Assembly (NCBI GenBank): GCA_025666215.1
Contig: CP102593.1
Span: 2,989,001-3,053,000 of the forward strand
Reading direction: 5' to 3'
DNA: 64,000 nt
Source of the DNA: Xanthomonas campestris pv. phormiicola
GTDB taxonomy: Bacteria; Pseudomonadota; Gammaproteobacteria; Xanthomonadales; Xanthomonadaceae
The notes under the pieces are model-generated. The model was given only the letters and a program-made list of their open reading frames with translations. It was not told where the DNA came from and made no database searches. Positions 30,683-40,201 of this stretch are shown here, piece after piece (the stretch's first letter is position 1; each line of letters starts with the position of its first letter). A program made the translations under genes and the position numbers.

Positions 30683-33415
30683 TCAGAAGCTGGCGCGCAG
30701 GGTCAGGCCGTAACGACGGTCGTTGATGACGAAGTCGCGGTAACGCGATTCCACGCCCAGGTAGCTCTCGTTGCGGGTATCCAGCAGATTGACCCCGTCC
30801 ACCGACACCGACCACACGTCGTCGATGTTGTAGCGCACCGACGCGTCCAGCTGGCCGAAGCCCTTGTTGTACACCGGCAGATTGCCGGTGCCGTTGCCGG
30901 CCGTGGTCACCAGCCAGTCGCTGCGCCAGTTGTAGGCCACCCGCGCCTGCAAGCGCGACATCTCGTAGCTGAGGATCAGGTTGTAGCTGTTCTTGGACAG
31001 CCCCTGCAGCGGCACCGTCAGCGCCTGGCCGTTGGTGTCGGTGGCGGTCGGGCTCGGCGCCTCGCTGTCCACGTAGGTGTAGTTGGCCTGCAGGCCGAAG
31101 CCGCTCAGCCAGCCGGGCAGGAAGTCGAAGAACTGGGTGTAGCCCAGTTCCGCGCCCTTGATCCTGCCGTCCTTGCCGTTGACCGGGCGGGTGATTTCCC
31201 AGGTCTGGCCGCCGTAGACTTCCTCGAACACGGCATCGGCGATGAAGCCGTCGACCTTCTTGTAGAACACCGTGCCGTACATCATCGACCCCTTGCCGAA
31301 GTACCACTCCAGCGCGGTATCGAACTGGTCGGCCTTCATCGGCCGCAGGTCCGGATTGCCGGCCGAACCGGTGCGGCGGGTGGTGCCGTCGCTGCCGGTG
31401 GCGGTGCCCAGGCTCAGGTTGGGGTTGAGCTCGTTGAGGTCCGGACGCGAGATGCCGCGCGAGGCGGCGAAGCGCCACTGCAGCGTGTCGGTGAGCATCC
31501 AGCGCAGGTTCAGGCTCGGCAGCACGTCGGTGTAGGTCTGCTGCACGTCCACCGGCAGCAGGCCGCCGCCCTCGGCATCGGTGCCGGTGCGCACGCCCTG
31601 CGAATCGACCTTGGTGCGCACGATGCGCAGGCCGATGTTGCCGTCGAACGGAATCGCGCCGCTGTCCACGCCGAAGCGCAGCACGCCGTAGGCGGCGTAG
31701 GTCTTCTCGCCCTGGCCGTTGATGTTGTTCGGCGCGAAGGTCAGCGGCGAGGCGCCGAATACCTTCAACGCTTCCGCGTAGTCGTCGACCAGCGCGTCGG
31801 AAGGCGTCAGCCTGGGGCCGAACGTCTGCGAATCGCCGCGGAAGAAATCGGTGATCGGATTCTGCATCAGCTGCGCGTCGGGATACTGCGAGAACGGCGC
31901 ATCCAGCGCCATGTAGCGCCACACGTTGCCCTTGTTCTGCGCGTCGCGATCGGTGTAGCGCACGCCGGCCTTGAAGCTGCGCGCGAAACTGTCGTCGAAC
32001 GCCAGGTCCATGTCGCTGCGCCAGGCGAACTCGGTCGCCTTGTTGTCGTCCTTGTTGTCCAGGTGGAACTTCCAGCCGCTGTAGTTGGCCTGGTCGGCCA
32101 GATACCCCGGGTTGCCGGCGGCATCGCTCACCGACAGGCGCGGCAGGTCGCCGCGGAAGTCGACGGTGTACAGCGGCGTGGTGGTCATGCCGGTGCCGAG
32201 GATGTAGCGCGTGCCCTTGGTGGTGGCATCGATGTACTGGAAATCGGTGCTCAGGCTCAGGTTCGGCGACACCGTCCACCTGGCGCCCAGCGAATAGTCG
32301 GTGGTCACCGAATGCCGTTCGGTCAGGCTGGTGTTGGAATCGGCCGGGGTGTTCTGGAAGGTGCCGCTGACGAACTCGTTGCGGTCGTTGACCACGATGT
32401 CGTCGTAGCCCTGCATCGGGTTCTGCCCGGTGTAGGCGAAGAACGAATAGTCGTGCCAGCGGAAGTCGTAGTCCGAGCGCAGCACCTGCGCGGTGACCTC
32501 GACATCGTCGTTCGGCCGCCACTGCAGCGCGAACGCGCCGGTCTTGCGCTTGCGCTCGCCGACCGTGGTGTTGGTGCCGGCGCCGTGCGGCACCGAGATG
32601 GCCTGGCCTTCGTAGCCCGGCAGATCGGTCTGCGTGTACCACGGCTCGATGGAGATGGTGTCCTGGCGGAACGGGCTGGTCTGCTGCGAGTAGTTCACCA
32701 GCAGGCCGATCTCGCCGATGCCGGTCTGCCAGCGGTCGCTGTACATGCCCGAGAACGCCGGCTTGCTGTCGTCGGCCAGGTCGTAGTGGTTGTACTGCAC
32801 GCTGCCGGCGATCTTGCGCCCGTCGTAGTCGAACGGCAGCCGCGTGCGCAGGTCGACGGTGCCGCCCAGGCCGCCTTCGATCATGTCGGCGGACGGATTC
32901 TTGTAGACGTTGACGCCGGCCAGCAGTTCGGCCGACACGTCCTCGAAGCTCAGCCCACGGCCGTCGTTGGCGGTGAAGATGTCGCGGCCGTTGAGCTCGG
33001 TGCGGACCTGGGTCAGGCCGCGGATCGCGATGCTGCTGCCCTCGCCGTAGTTGCGCGCGATCTGCACGCCGGAGATGCGCTGCAGCGCCTCGGCGACGTT
33101 GTTGTCGGGCAGCTTGCCGATGTCCTCGGCCACGATCGAATCGACCAGCTGCTCGGAATTCTGCTTGACCAGCTGCGCCTTGGTCACGCTGCTGCGGGTG
33201 CCGCTCACCTGCACGGTATCCAGCTGGGTGGTGGCATCGTCGGCCTGCGCAGGCGGGGCCTGCTCGGCTTGCTGGGCCTGCGCGGCGGAGGCGGCGACCA
33301 GCGCGGCGACGGCCAGGGCGATGGCGGAGCGGCGCACGCCGCGGTCGGAAATCGAACGGATAGAACGGAGTGCCAAAGTCCGCGCAGGCGGACAATGGCT
33401 ATGGGGCGTTGACAT
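30683..33415 (-). CDS. TonB-dependent receptor of the xyloglucan locus (proximal)
   Basis: Outer-membrane active importer, inferred to take up xyloglucan oligosaccharides. The 910-aa precursor starts at ATG 33415, four bases after CCTGGGAGGGAAG. It has a signal peptide (AIALAVAALVAASAAQAQ), a plug domain (QNSEQLVDSIVAEDIGKLPD, ISGVQIARNYGEGSSIAIRG, EGGLGGTVDLRTR) and a beta-barrel ending in Phe (RRYGLTLRASF). It belongs to the Xanthomonas/Caulobacter receptor type. There is no N-terminal signalling domain for an anti-sigma factor. It leads the enzyme genes GH74 to xylA and has its own upstream region with the shared operator candidate at 33619. Confidence 0.94.
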   Translation of the reverse strand: MSTPHSHCPPARTLALRSIRSISDRGVRRSAIALAVAALVAASAAQAQQAEQAPPAQADDATTQLDTVQVSGTRSSVTKAQLVKQNSEQLVDSIVAEDIGKLPDNNVAEALQRISGVQIARNYGEGSSIAIRGLTQVRTELNGRDIFTANDGRGLSFEDVSAELLAGVNVYKNPSADMIEGGLGGTVDLRTRLPFDYDGRKIAGSVQYNHYDLADDSKPAFSGMYSDRWQTGIGEIGLLVNYSQQTSPFRQDTISIEPWYTQTDLPGYEGQAISVPHGAGTNTTVGERKRKTGAFALQWRPNDDVEVTAQVLRSDYDFRWHDYSFFAYTGQNPMQGYDDIVVNDRNEFVSGTFQNTPADSNTSLTERHSVTTDYSLGARWTVSPNLSLSTDFQYIDATTKGTRYILGTGMTTTPLYTVDFRGDLPRLSVSDAAGNPGYLADQANYSGWKFHLDNKDDNKATEFAWRSDMDLAFDDSFARSFKAGVRYTDRDAQNKGNVWRYMALDAPFSQYPDAQLMQNPITDFFRGDSQTFGPRLTPSDALVDDYAEALKVFGASPLTFAPNNINGQGEKTYAAYGVLRFGVDSGAIPFDGNIGLRIVRTKVDSQGVRTGTDAEGGGLLPVDVQQTYTDVLPSLNLRWMLTDTLQWRFAASRGISRPDLNELNPNLSLGTATGSDGTTRRTGSAGNPDLRPMKADQFDTALEWYFGKGSMMYGTVFYKKVDGFIADAVFEEVYGGQTWEITRPVNGKDGRIKGAELGYTQFFDFLPGWLSGFGLQANYTYVDSEAPSPTATDTNGQALTVPLQGLSKNSYNLILSYEMSRLQARVAYNWRSDWLVTTAGNGTGNLPVYNKGFGQLDASVRYNIDDVWSVSVDGVNLLDTRNESYLGVESRYRDFVINDRRYGLTLRASF

Positions 33416-33618
33416 GGTGCTTCCCTCCCAGGACACATGTGCAAACGATTCGGCGATCGCGCCCAGGGCGACGTCGCCGTTTCTAAGTTGTCCGGCCGCA
33501 CCCGTCGAAATGGGGTGCTGGCCGCAAGTCGGACGCGAGCGGGGCTGCCGCGGCGCGCACGCGATCGAAGGCGATCACGACTCTGGCGTGAGAGTAGGTC
33601 GCACTCACCATGTCATCC

Positions 33619-33642
33619 AATGAAATATTCACAGTTAGCTAT
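33619..33642. promoter_or_regulatory. Candidate operator upstream of the proximal receptor
   Basis: AATGAAATATTCAC-N4-AGCTAT. The same block with the same spacing lies upstream of the distal receptor (36929-36952), at nearly the same distance from the start codon (about 204 and 196 bp). TGAA-N3-TTCA inside it is an inverted repeat. The core also resembles a site upstream of the LysR gene at 38159-38171. Confidence 0.55.
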
Positions 33643-33749
33643 ATGTTTTTCCACATACGAAAAGCCAGTCCACCTATAAACAGACGCATACCCCCCCGTC
33701 GCGCAGGCGTCTCCCGTGTCGGCGCAACGCCTGCGCCCCCGCAGCGCGA

Positions 33750-33781
33750 TAAAAAAGCCCGCATGCGTCGCGCATGCGGGC
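33750..33781 (-). terminator. Intrinsic terminator of the distal receptor gene
   Basis: Perfect 11-bp stem GCCCGCATGCG / CGCATGCGGGC, 3-base loop, followed on the minus strand by TTTTTTA. It starts 27 bases after the receptor stop codon. Confidence 0.92.
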
Positions 33782-33808
33782 CGAGGACATCGCCTTGCCG
33801 GATGCCGC

Positions 33809-36733
33809 TTACCAGTTGGCGCGCAGCACCAGCGAATAGCGGCGGTCGTTGACGAACCAGCTGCGCGTATACAGGTGGTTGTCGACCTCGCCGTCGGCGT
33901 AGGACGTCGGACCCATCAGCACCTTGGTCACCGTGTCGGTGAGGTTGTTGGCCTGGATACCGAGCTGCAGGTGCGGGGTGAAGCGATAGAACACCGAGGC
34001 GTCGAGCTGGCCGTAGTCGTCCGCCCAGGTCGGCAGCTTGGTCGCCACGTCGCTGGCGGTCAGCAGGTAGCGCGAACGCCAGTTGTAGGCCAGGCGCACC
34101 GACAACGGCCCCTTCTCGTAGATGCCGGCGAGGTTGTAGCTGCGCCGCGACAGGCCTTCCAGCGGCAGGCTCACGCCGGTGACGGTGGTCTGGGTGTAGG
34201 GATCGGTCGCGGAATTGACGCCGCCGCTGCTGTCCACGAAGGTGAAGTTGGCATTGACGCCGAAACCGCTCAACCAGCCCGGCCACGAGTCGAAGAACTG
34301 CGTGTAGCCGTATTCGAAGCCGCGGATGCGGCCCTTGGCCATGTTGTACGGACGCGTCACCAGCCAGTCCTGGCCGCCATAGGTCTCGGTGGTGGTCTGG
34401 GTGGAGAAGTAGTCCTTGACGCTCTTGTAGAACAGGGTCAGATACATCATGTCGCTGGTATCGAAATACCATTCCAGCGCGGTGTCGTACTGGTCGGCCT
34501 TCATCGGCTTGAGGTTCGGATTGCCTGCGGTGCCGGTCCACTTGGACACGGTGCCGTCCTCCTCGGTGGTGGCCGCCAGCAGCAGGTACGGCTGCAGCTG
34601 GGTGTAGTCCGGCCGCGCCATCGCCTTGGACGCGGCGATGCGCCACTGCAGCGCATCGGAGAACTTGAAGCGCATGTTGAAGCTCGGCAGCACGTTGGTG
34701 TAGCTGCCCTGCGCGTTGTTGGCGAAGAACTGCCCGGTGTACTGCGCCTTGAGCGCATCGGAGGCGGCGGTGGCCGACAGGTCGGGGAACTGGCCGTAGC
34801 CGGTGGCCTCGGTCTTGGTCTGCACGATGCGCACGCCGACATTGCCGTCCACCGGCACGCCCAGTGCGTCGTCGTTGCCGAAGTACAGCACCGCGTAGGC
34901 GGCCTGGGTGCGCTCGAACTGGCGGTTGGTGTCCTGCAACTGATACTCGTCCGGCGCCCAGCCCCAGCCGCGCAACGCCACGATCTGCTCGATCAGCTTC
35001 GAAGTGCCGGCATAGTCCTTGACCGCGCTGTTGCTCGGGAAGTACAGGCTGTTGGGCACGCTGATCTTGCCGCGGAACAGGTTGGAGTACGAATACAGCT
35101 GCGAGGACGAGGTCATGTAGCTGGCCAGGTCGGCCAGGCCGGTGCTGGTCCCGGGAATCGTCGCCCAGTTGTCGCTGATCACGCCCCAGTTGTAGCCGGA
35201 GTTCTTGTTGGTCTGGGTACGCGAGGTGCCGCGGATACCGGCGCGGAAGGTGCGCAGCCACGGATTGTCGTCGTAGGTGTATTCCAGGTCGAAGCGCGTG
35301 GCCAGCTCGCGGCCGCGGTTCTTCGCCAGGTGGTCCATCGCCGCGCTCCAGAAGTAATTGGAGGGGTCGGAGGTATATCTGGTGTCGGCGATCGACACCG
35401 ACGGGTACTTGCCACTCAGGTCGAAGGTCAGGCCCGGCAGGTAGACCGAACTGAACAGGGTGAAGTCCAGCGAATCGCTTTCCGACTGCACCAGCTGCAT
35501 GTCGCCGCGCACGGTGAGGTTGCCGGTGAGCTTGTGGGTGAAGCCGCCGGACAGGTCGGAGGTGGTGGTGCTCTGCTGCGCGTAGCGGTTGTCGGTGTAG
35601 AAGCGCACGCCGTCGTTGCCGGTGACGTTGCCGCGCCAGGAACTGGACACCGGCGAGCCGCTGACGAAACGGCCGTCGGCGTCGTAGGTGAAGGTGGTGC
35701 CGGGGGCGGGGCTGATCGCGTTGGTGTCGTCGTTGAAGAACGCCGCGCGCTCCTGCCAGTTCATGTCGTAGGTGGAACGCATGTACTGCACGTACAGTTC
35801 GGTGTCGTCGCTGGGCCGCCACTGGAACGCCCCGGCCACGCCCTTGCGCTTGCGCTCGAAGTCCAGCTGCCGCCAGTTGACGCCGCCGGGCACGTAGACC
35901 TTGTCGAAATCGGTGCCGGCCAGCAGCGCCGCATCGGTGCGGCGCACGAACGGCTCCACCTGGATGCCGTCGCTGCGGGTCGCCAGCTCCGAGTAGGCCA
36001 CGTCCAGCATCAGGCCCATCTCGCCGACGCCGGTCTGCCAGCGATCGCTGAACAGGAACGAGCCGGACGGCTTGTAGGTCTTGCTGAAGTCGCCGTAGTT
36101 CTCGTCGGCGGTGAAGCCGATCACCCGGCCGGGCTGGTCGAACGGCATGCGCGTGCGCAGGTTGACCGTGCCGCCGAGGCCGCCTTCGATGATCTCGGCC
36201 GAAGGATTCTTGTACACGTCCACGCCGGCCATCAGTTCGGCCGGCACGTCCTCGAAGCTGAGTCCACGGCCGCTGGCGGCGCTGAAGCTGTCGCGGCCGT
36301 TGAGTTCGCCGCGCACCTGGGTCATGCCGCGGATCATCACGCCACTGCCTTCGGCGGAGAAATGGTCGGGGTCGTTGCGCGCCATGAAATGGTCGATGGT
36401 CACGCCGCTGACCCGCTGCAGGGTCTCGGTGACGCTGCGGTCGGGCAGCGCGCCGATGTCTTCGGCACTGACCGAATCGACGATCTGCTCGGCATCGTGC
36501 TTGATCGTCTGCGACTTGATCAGGCTGGCGCGCACGCCCTTGACCTCGATCGCCTCGAGCTGGGTCACCGGGTCGGTGCTCTTCTTCTTGGTGGCGTCGT
36601 CGGCGTCCTGTGCCAGCGCCTGCGCGCTCAGCAGCAGGCCGATGCTCAGCGCCATGGCCGAGCGACGCAAAACGCAGGGACTACGAACCGCTGCGGTCGG
36701 CGAGGCCGGACCACGGTAGTGACGCGATGACAT
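33809..36733 (-). CDS. TonB-dependent receptor of the xyloglucan locus (distal)
   Basis: Outer-membrane importer, inferred to act on xyloglucan oligosaccharides. The 974-aa precursor starts at ATG 36733, four bases after CCTGGGAGGGAAG. It has a signal peptide (MALSIGLLLSAQALAQ), a plug (DAEQIVDSVSAEDIGALPD, RVSGVTIDHFMARNDPDHFS, EGGLGGTVNLRTR) and a barrel ending in Trp (RRYSLVLRANW). It resembles the neighbouring receptor in plug and C-terminus (DRSVTETLQRVSG versus DNNVAEALQRISG), so the pair looks like divergent paralogues. It has its own terminator and its own copy of the shared regulatory block, so it is probably a separate transcript. Confidence 0.93.
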   Translation of the reverse strand: MSSRHYRGPASPTAAVRSPCVLRRSAMALSIGLLLSAQALAQDADDATKKKSTDPVTQLEAIEVKGVRASLIKSQTIKHDAEQIVDSVSAEDIGALPDRSVTETLQRVSGVTIDHFMARNDPDHFSAEGSGVMIRGMTQVRGELNGRDSFSAASGRGLSFEDVPAELMAGVDVYKNPSAEIIEGGLGGTVNLRTRMPFDQPGRVIGFTADENYGDFSKTYKPSGSFLFSDRWQTGVGEMGLMLDVAYSELATRSDGIQVEPFVRRTDAALLAGTDFDKVYVPGGVNWRQLDFERKRKGVAGAFQWRPSDDTELYVQYMRSTYDMNWQERAAFFNDDTNAISPAPGTTFTYDADGRFVSGSPVSSSWRGNVTGNDGVRFYTDNRYAQQSTTTSDLSGGFTHKLTGNLTVRGDMQLVQSESDSLDFTLFSSVYLPGLTFDLSGKYPSVSIADTRYTSDPSNYFWSAAMDHLAKNRGRELATRFDLEYTYDDNPWLRTFRAGIRGTSRTQTNKNSGYNWGVISDNWATIPGTSTGLADLASYMTSSSQLYSYSNLFRGKISVPNSLYFPSNSAVKDYAGTSKLIEQIVALRGWGWAPDEYQLQDTNRQFERTQAAYAVLYFGNDDALGVPVDGNVGVRIVQTKTEATGYGQFPDLSATAASDALKAQYTGQFFANNAQGSYTNVLPSFNMRFKFSDALQWRIAASKAMARPDYTQLQPYLLLAATTEEDGTVSKWTGTAGNPNLKPMKADQYDTALEWYFDTSDMMYLTLFYKSVKDYFSTQTTTETYGGQDWLVTRPYNMAKGRIRGFEYGYTQFFDSWPGWLSGFGVNANFTFVDSSGGVNSATDPYTQTTVTGVSLPLEGLSRRSYNLAGIYEKGPLSVRLAYNWRSRYLLTASDVATKLPTWADDYGQLDASVFYRFTPHLQLGIQANNLTDTVTKVLMGPTSYADGEVDNHLYTRSWFVNDRRYSLVLRANW

Positions 36734-37140
36734 GATGCTTCCCTCCCAGGAGACATGCACACACACGGGTGGCGGTCGCGCGTTAAGCGCCGCCCTGCTG
36801 ATTGTGACGGCGGCGCGCCATGGCCCGCTGCCGTATCGCTGGCGTGGCGGCGCGCGTCATATTAGGGACGACGCGGCGCGGCATCGGTCACGATCGGCTG
36901 AGCCTAGAAGTGAATTTCGTGTTAATCAAATGAAATATTCACGCCAAGCTATGTTTTTTTCGACTAGCAGATCGCGTGCGCAGTGGCGCCTGCGCGACCG
37001 GCCGCCGCGCCGCGCAAGTGCCCGTGCTAGCAGGCAGCGACACCGGCCCCGTGCCGGCATGTGCCGACATGCCCCGGCATGCACCGCTCGCCGCCGGCCC
37101 TGCCCGGCCCGGCCAGGCGAACGCCAGCGCACGCCGCTGT
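36734..37140. other. Upstream region of the distal receptor / 3' side of the LysR gene
   Basis: No gene supported on either strand. It holds the ribosome-binding block (36738-36750) and the conserved regulatory block (36929-36952). A GC-rich hairpin GGCATGT-GCCG-ACATGCC (37056-37073) lies just beyond the LysR stop codon and may mark its transcript end, but there is no T-tract. Confidence 0.5.
36929..36952. promoter_or_regulatory. Candidate operator upstream of the distal receptor
   Basis: AATGAAATATTCAC-N4-AGCTAT, identical at 20 of 24 positions to 33619-33642 and at an equivalent distance from the receptor start. On the minus strand the core AATATTTCATTTG matches 12 of 13 bases with AAAATTTCATTTG upstream of the LysR gene. 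Confidence 0.55.
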
Positions 37141-38100
37141 TCAGCCCGGCGCACGTTCCGGATACAGGCGCTTGGCCGCGTTGCGCAACGCCAGCAGGAT
37201 GCGTTCGGCGCCCGGCGGCAGCATGTAGTCGCGGCGGCGGATGATGCCGAACGACTCCATCCGCACCCCCAGCGCGATCGGCAGCACGGTCAGCAGCTTG
37301 GCCTGCACGTACGGCGCCACCGCGTCGGCCGGCAGCGCCGCCAGCAGGTCGCTGCCGCGCAGCAGGCTGGTCATCACCGGCAGCGACGAGGTCTCGATGA
37401 CGTTCTGCGGGGTCGGCACGCCGTGCTCCATGAACATCGCGTCCAGCCGCGCGCGCAGCACGCTGTCCACCGGCGGCAGCACCCAGCCATAGCGCGCCAG
37501 GTCGGCATGGCGCAGGTCGGTGCGCGCCGACAGCGGATGCCCGGCGCGCGCCACCACCGAATGCGGCTCGTCGGCCAGCGGCTCGAACTCCAGTTCGTCG
37601 CCGCCGTACGGGCCGAGGATGCGACCGATGACGATGTCGAGCTGGCCGTCCAGCAGCTTGGCCACCAGCGGCCGGCTGTAGTCCATCTCCACCCGCACCA
37701 GGATGCCGGGGAACTCGCGCTTGACCTCGGCGATCGCCTGCGGCACCAGGTTGGTGCCCGGATTGACCACGGTGCCGATCGAGACCTGGCCCATGCGCCC
37801 CTCGCGCAGCGCGGCGATCTCCTCCTGCGCGCGGCCGATCTCCGACATCGCCGAACGCGCGCGGCGGATCAGCACCTGCCCGTACCAGGTCGGCTCCACC
37901 CCGCGCGCATGCCGCTCGAACAGCTTGACCCCGAGCAGGTCCTCCATTTCCGCCAGCAGCTTGGAGGCCGCCGGCTGGGTCATGCTCGCCGCCTCGGCCG
38001 CGCGCAGCACCGAGCGGTGCTCGTGCAGCTGCAGCAGCAACAACAGATGCCGGGTCTTGAGGCGGGCGGCGTTGAACCAGGGATTGGCGGTAGCGGTCAT
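37141..38100 (-). CDS. LysR-family transcriptional regulator (GbpR-like), divergent from the galactonate operon
   Basis: DNA-binding regulator that probably senses a sugar or sugar acid. The 319-aa product from ATG 38100 has an N-terminal winged helix-turn-helix (VLRAAEAASMTQPAASKLLA, then LGVKLFERHARG) and a periplasmic-binding-protein-like effector domain (VSIGTVVNPGTNLVPQAI, LDIVIGRILGPYGGDELEFE). The layout, a LysR gene divergent from dgoA, is the usual sign of local control. The core of the regulatory block found before the two TonB receptors recurs about 60 bp before its start, so it may also control the xyloglucan genes and itself. Family firm; ligand unknown. Confidence 0.9.
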   Translation of the reverse strand: MTATANPWFNAARLKTRHLLLLLQLHEHRSVLRAAEAASMTQPAASKLLAEMEDLLGVKLFERHARGVEPTWYGQVLIRRARSAMSEIGRAQEEIAALREGRMGQVSIGTVVNPGTNLVPQAIAEVKREFPGILVRVEMDYSRPLVAKLLDGQLDIVIGRILGPYGGDELEFEPLADEPHSVVARAGHPLSARTDLRHADLARYGWVLPPVDSVLRARLDAMFMEHGVPTPQNVIETSSLPVMTSLLRGSDLLAALPADAVAPYVQAKLLTVLPIALGVRMESFGIIRRRDYMLPPGAERILLALRNAAKRLYPERAPG

Positions 38101-38432
38101 GAGCGGAAAGCGTCCAGAGCGAGAAGATGCGTATTCACCACCGGAATAGGATATGTCTAAAATTTCATTTGCCGAGCATATCTTCACGCGCGCAGGCTAT
38201 CGGCCAGTCGCGACTCCGGCCGCGACGCCGTCCCACCGCCACACCCGCCTCGTGAAGGCGCCGGCGCACCGCGCCAGCGTAGATGAGCAGGACGATCCGC
38301 CAGCGCACCGGTCGATGGCGTCCGCCCGTTCGTCGCCAACGGGACGGTCGCTCACCTGCGCGCCCTTGCGGCCGCGCGATGACGACGTCGCAGTGGACGC
38401 CTTTCGCTCCATGCCCGTTGCCAGGTAAGCCG
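38101..38432. other. Divergent regulatory region between lysR and dgoA
   Basis: No gene. It contains an AT-rich patch around 38150-38195 with ATATG (38151-38155) and CATAT (38177-38181) flanking AAAATTTCATTTG (38159-38171). This is the only AT-rich part and is the likely LysR binding region. AGGTAAG just before 38433 is the dgoA ribosome-binding site. Confidence 0.5.
38159..38171. promoter_or_regulatory. Candidate LysR operator (core shared with the receptor promoters)
   Basis: AAAATTTCATTTG. The minus strand upstream of the distal receptor reads AATATTTCATTTG and upstream of the proximal receptor AATATTTCATTGG. It is framed by the inverted pair ATATG/CATAT. The match is short, so chance cannot be excluded. 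Confidence 0.4.
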
Positions 38433-39053
38433 ATGTCCGCCGTCTCCCCGTTCCAGTTTCCCCTGATCGCGATCCTGCGCGGCCTCACCCCCGACGACGC
38501 GCTGGACCATGTCGGCGCGCTGGCCGAGGCCGGCTACGACGCGATCGAGATCCCGCTCAACTCGCCGCGCTGGGCCGACAGCATCGGCGCGGCCGTGCAG
38601 GCGTTCGGCCAGCGTTGCTGGATCGGCGGCGGCACCGTGCTGAAGATCGCCGACGTCGATGTCCTCGCCGATCTCGGCGCGCGCTTCATCGTCACCCCGA
38701 ACACGCGGCCGCCGGTGATCCGCCACGCGGTCGCGCGCGGCCTGCAGGTGGTGGCCGGCTTCGCCACCGCCACCGAAGCGTTCGACGCGCTCGACGCCGG
38801 CGCGCAGATGCTCAAGCTGTTCCCGGCCGCCAGCTACGGCCCCGGCCACCTGCGCGCGTTGCGCGCGGTGCTGCCGCCGACGCTGCCGCTGTTCGTGGTC
38901 GGCGGGGTCAGCACCGACACCCTGCGCGACTACCTGGCCGCCGGCGCGATCGGCGCCGGCATCGGCGGCGAACTGTACCGGCCCGGCCAGGCGCTCGCGC
39001 AGACCCGGGCGCAGGCCGCCGCCTTCCGCCAAGCCTACTTGGACCACGCATGA
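38433..39053 (+). CDS. dgoA: 2-dehydro-3-deoxy-6-phosphogalactonate aldolase
   Basis: Splits KDPGal into pyruvate and glyceraldehyde 3-phosphate, the last step of galactonate breakdown. The 206-aa class I aldolase starts at ATG 38433 after AGGTAAG. Seen: [44 protein letters not shown], the Schiff-base Lys in [14 protein letters not shown] and [14 protein letters not shown]. The enriched EIPLNSP reading, rather than the KDPG aldolase EVTLRT, favours the DgoA branch. The stop overlaps the dgoD start (ATGA). Confidence 0.95.
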   Translation: MSAVSPFQFPLIAILRGLTPDDALDHVGALAEAGYDAIEIPLNSPRWADSIGAAVQAFGQRCWIGGGTVLKIADVDVLADLGARFIVTPNTRPPVIRHAVARGLQVVAGFATATEAFDALDAGAQMLKLFPAASYGPGHLRALRAVLPPTLPLFVVGGVSTDTLRDYLAAGAIGAGIGGELYRPGQALAQTRAQAAAFRQAYLDHA

Positions 39054-40201
39054 AGATCGTTCGCCTCACCACCTACCACGCCGCGCCGCGCTGGCTGTTC
39101 CTGAAGATCGAAACCGACGAAGGCATCACCGGCTGGGGCGAACCGGTGATCGAGGGCCGCGCGCGCAGCGTCGACGCCGCGGTGCACGAGTTGAGCGGCT
39201 ATCTGATCGGCAAGGATCCGTCGCGCATCAACGACCTGTGGCAGCTGCTGTACCGCAGCGGCTTCTACCGCGGCGGGCCGATCCTGATGAGCGCCATCGC
39301 CGGCATCGACCAGGCGTTGTGGGACATCAAGGGCAAGGCGCTGGGCGTGCCGGTGTACGAACTGCTCGGCGGGCTGGTGCGCGACCGCATGAAGACCTAC
39401 CGCTGGGTCGGCGGCGACCGCCCGTCGGCGACCATCGCGCAGATCCAGGGCTACCGCGAGCTGGGTTTCGACACCTTCAAGTTCAACGGCACCGAGGAGA
39501 TGAAGCTGATCGACGGGCCGCGCGCGGTGGATGCGGCGCTGGCCAAGGTCGCGCAGATCCGCGAGGCGTTCGGCACCAGCATCGACTTCGGCATCGATTT
39601 CCACGGCCGCGTCGCCGCGCCGATGGCGCGCGTGCTGCTGCGCGAACTGGAGCCGTTCAAGCCGCTGTTCGTCGAGGAACCGGTGCTGCCGGAACTGGCC
39701 GAATACTATCCGCGCCTGGCCGCCTCCACGCCGATCCCGCTGGCGGCCGGCGAACGCATGTTCTCGCGCTTCGACTTCAAGCCGGTGCTGCAGGCCGGCG
39801 GCCTGTCGCTGCTGCAGCCGGACCTGTCGCATGCCGGCGGCATCACCGAATGCCTGAAGATCGCCAGCATGGCCGACGCCTACGACGTCGGCCTGGCCCC
39901 GCACTGCCCGCTCGGCCCGGTCGCGCTGGCCGCCTGCCTGCAGGTGGATTTCGTCTCGCACAACGCAGTGCTGCAGGAACAGAGCATCGGCATCCACTAC
40001 AACGAAGGCGCCGACCTGCTCGACTACGTGATCAACAAGGAAGACTTCGCGTGCGACGATAGCGGCAGCATCGCCGCATTGCCCAAGCCCGGGCTCGGCG
40101 TGGAAATCGACGAGGAGCGCCTGCGCCATGCCAACGAAAATCCGCCCGACTGGCACAACCCGGTCTGGCGCCACGCCGACGGCAGCATCGCCGAATGGTG
40201 A
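39050..40201 (+). CDS. dgoD: D-galactonate dehydratase
   Basis: Dehydrates D-galactonate to 2-dehydro-3-deoxygalactonate. The 383-aa enolase-superfamily protein has [18 protein letters not shown] at the N-terminus, [34 protein letters not shown], the first metal ligand and acid His in [32 protein letters not shown] and the base His in [15 protein letters not shown]. These match the E. coli DgoD active site. It overlaps dgoA at its start and the lactonase gene at its end. Confidence 0.96.
   Translation: MKIVRLTTYHAAPRWLFLKIETDEGITGWGEPVIEGRARSVDAAVHELSGYLIGKDPSRINDLWQLLYRSGFYRGGPILMSAIAGIDQALWDIKGKALGVPVYELLGGLVRDRMKTYRWVGGDRPSATIAQIQGYRELGFDTFKFNGTEEMKLIDGPRAVDAALAKVAQIREAFGTSIDFGIDFHGRVAAPMARVLLRELEPFKPLFVEEPVLPELAEYYPRLAASTPIPLAAGERMFSRFDFKPVLQAGGLSLLQPDLSHAGGITECLKIASMADAYDVGLAPHCPLGPVALAACLQVDFVSHNAVLQEQSIGIHYNEGADLLDYVINKEDFACDDSGSIAALPKPGLGVEIDEERLRHANENPPDWHNPVWRHADGSIAEW

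Larger units (their letters stand above)
33416..33808. other. Promoter/terminator region between the two receptor genes
   Basis: No gene. From right to left on the minus strand it holds the terminator of the distal receptor gene (33750-33781), the conserved regulatory block (33619-33642), about 190 bp of leader, and the ribosome-binding block CCTGGGAGGGAAG (33420-33432). The layout shows that the proximal receptor and enzyme genes probably have their own promoter. Confidence 0.6.

Noticed and set aside
28314..33395. Single open frame of 1693 codons spanning the GH74 gene and most of the receptor gene
   Set aside because: The GH74 protein begins at 30581 with a signal peptide. The upstream extension is an arginine/glycine-rich shadow of the receptor gene in another frame and has no domain character.
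37056..37073. Terminator of the LysR gene
   Set aside because: The hairpin is real but short and has no T-tract on the minus strand, so I mention it only as a possible transcript end.
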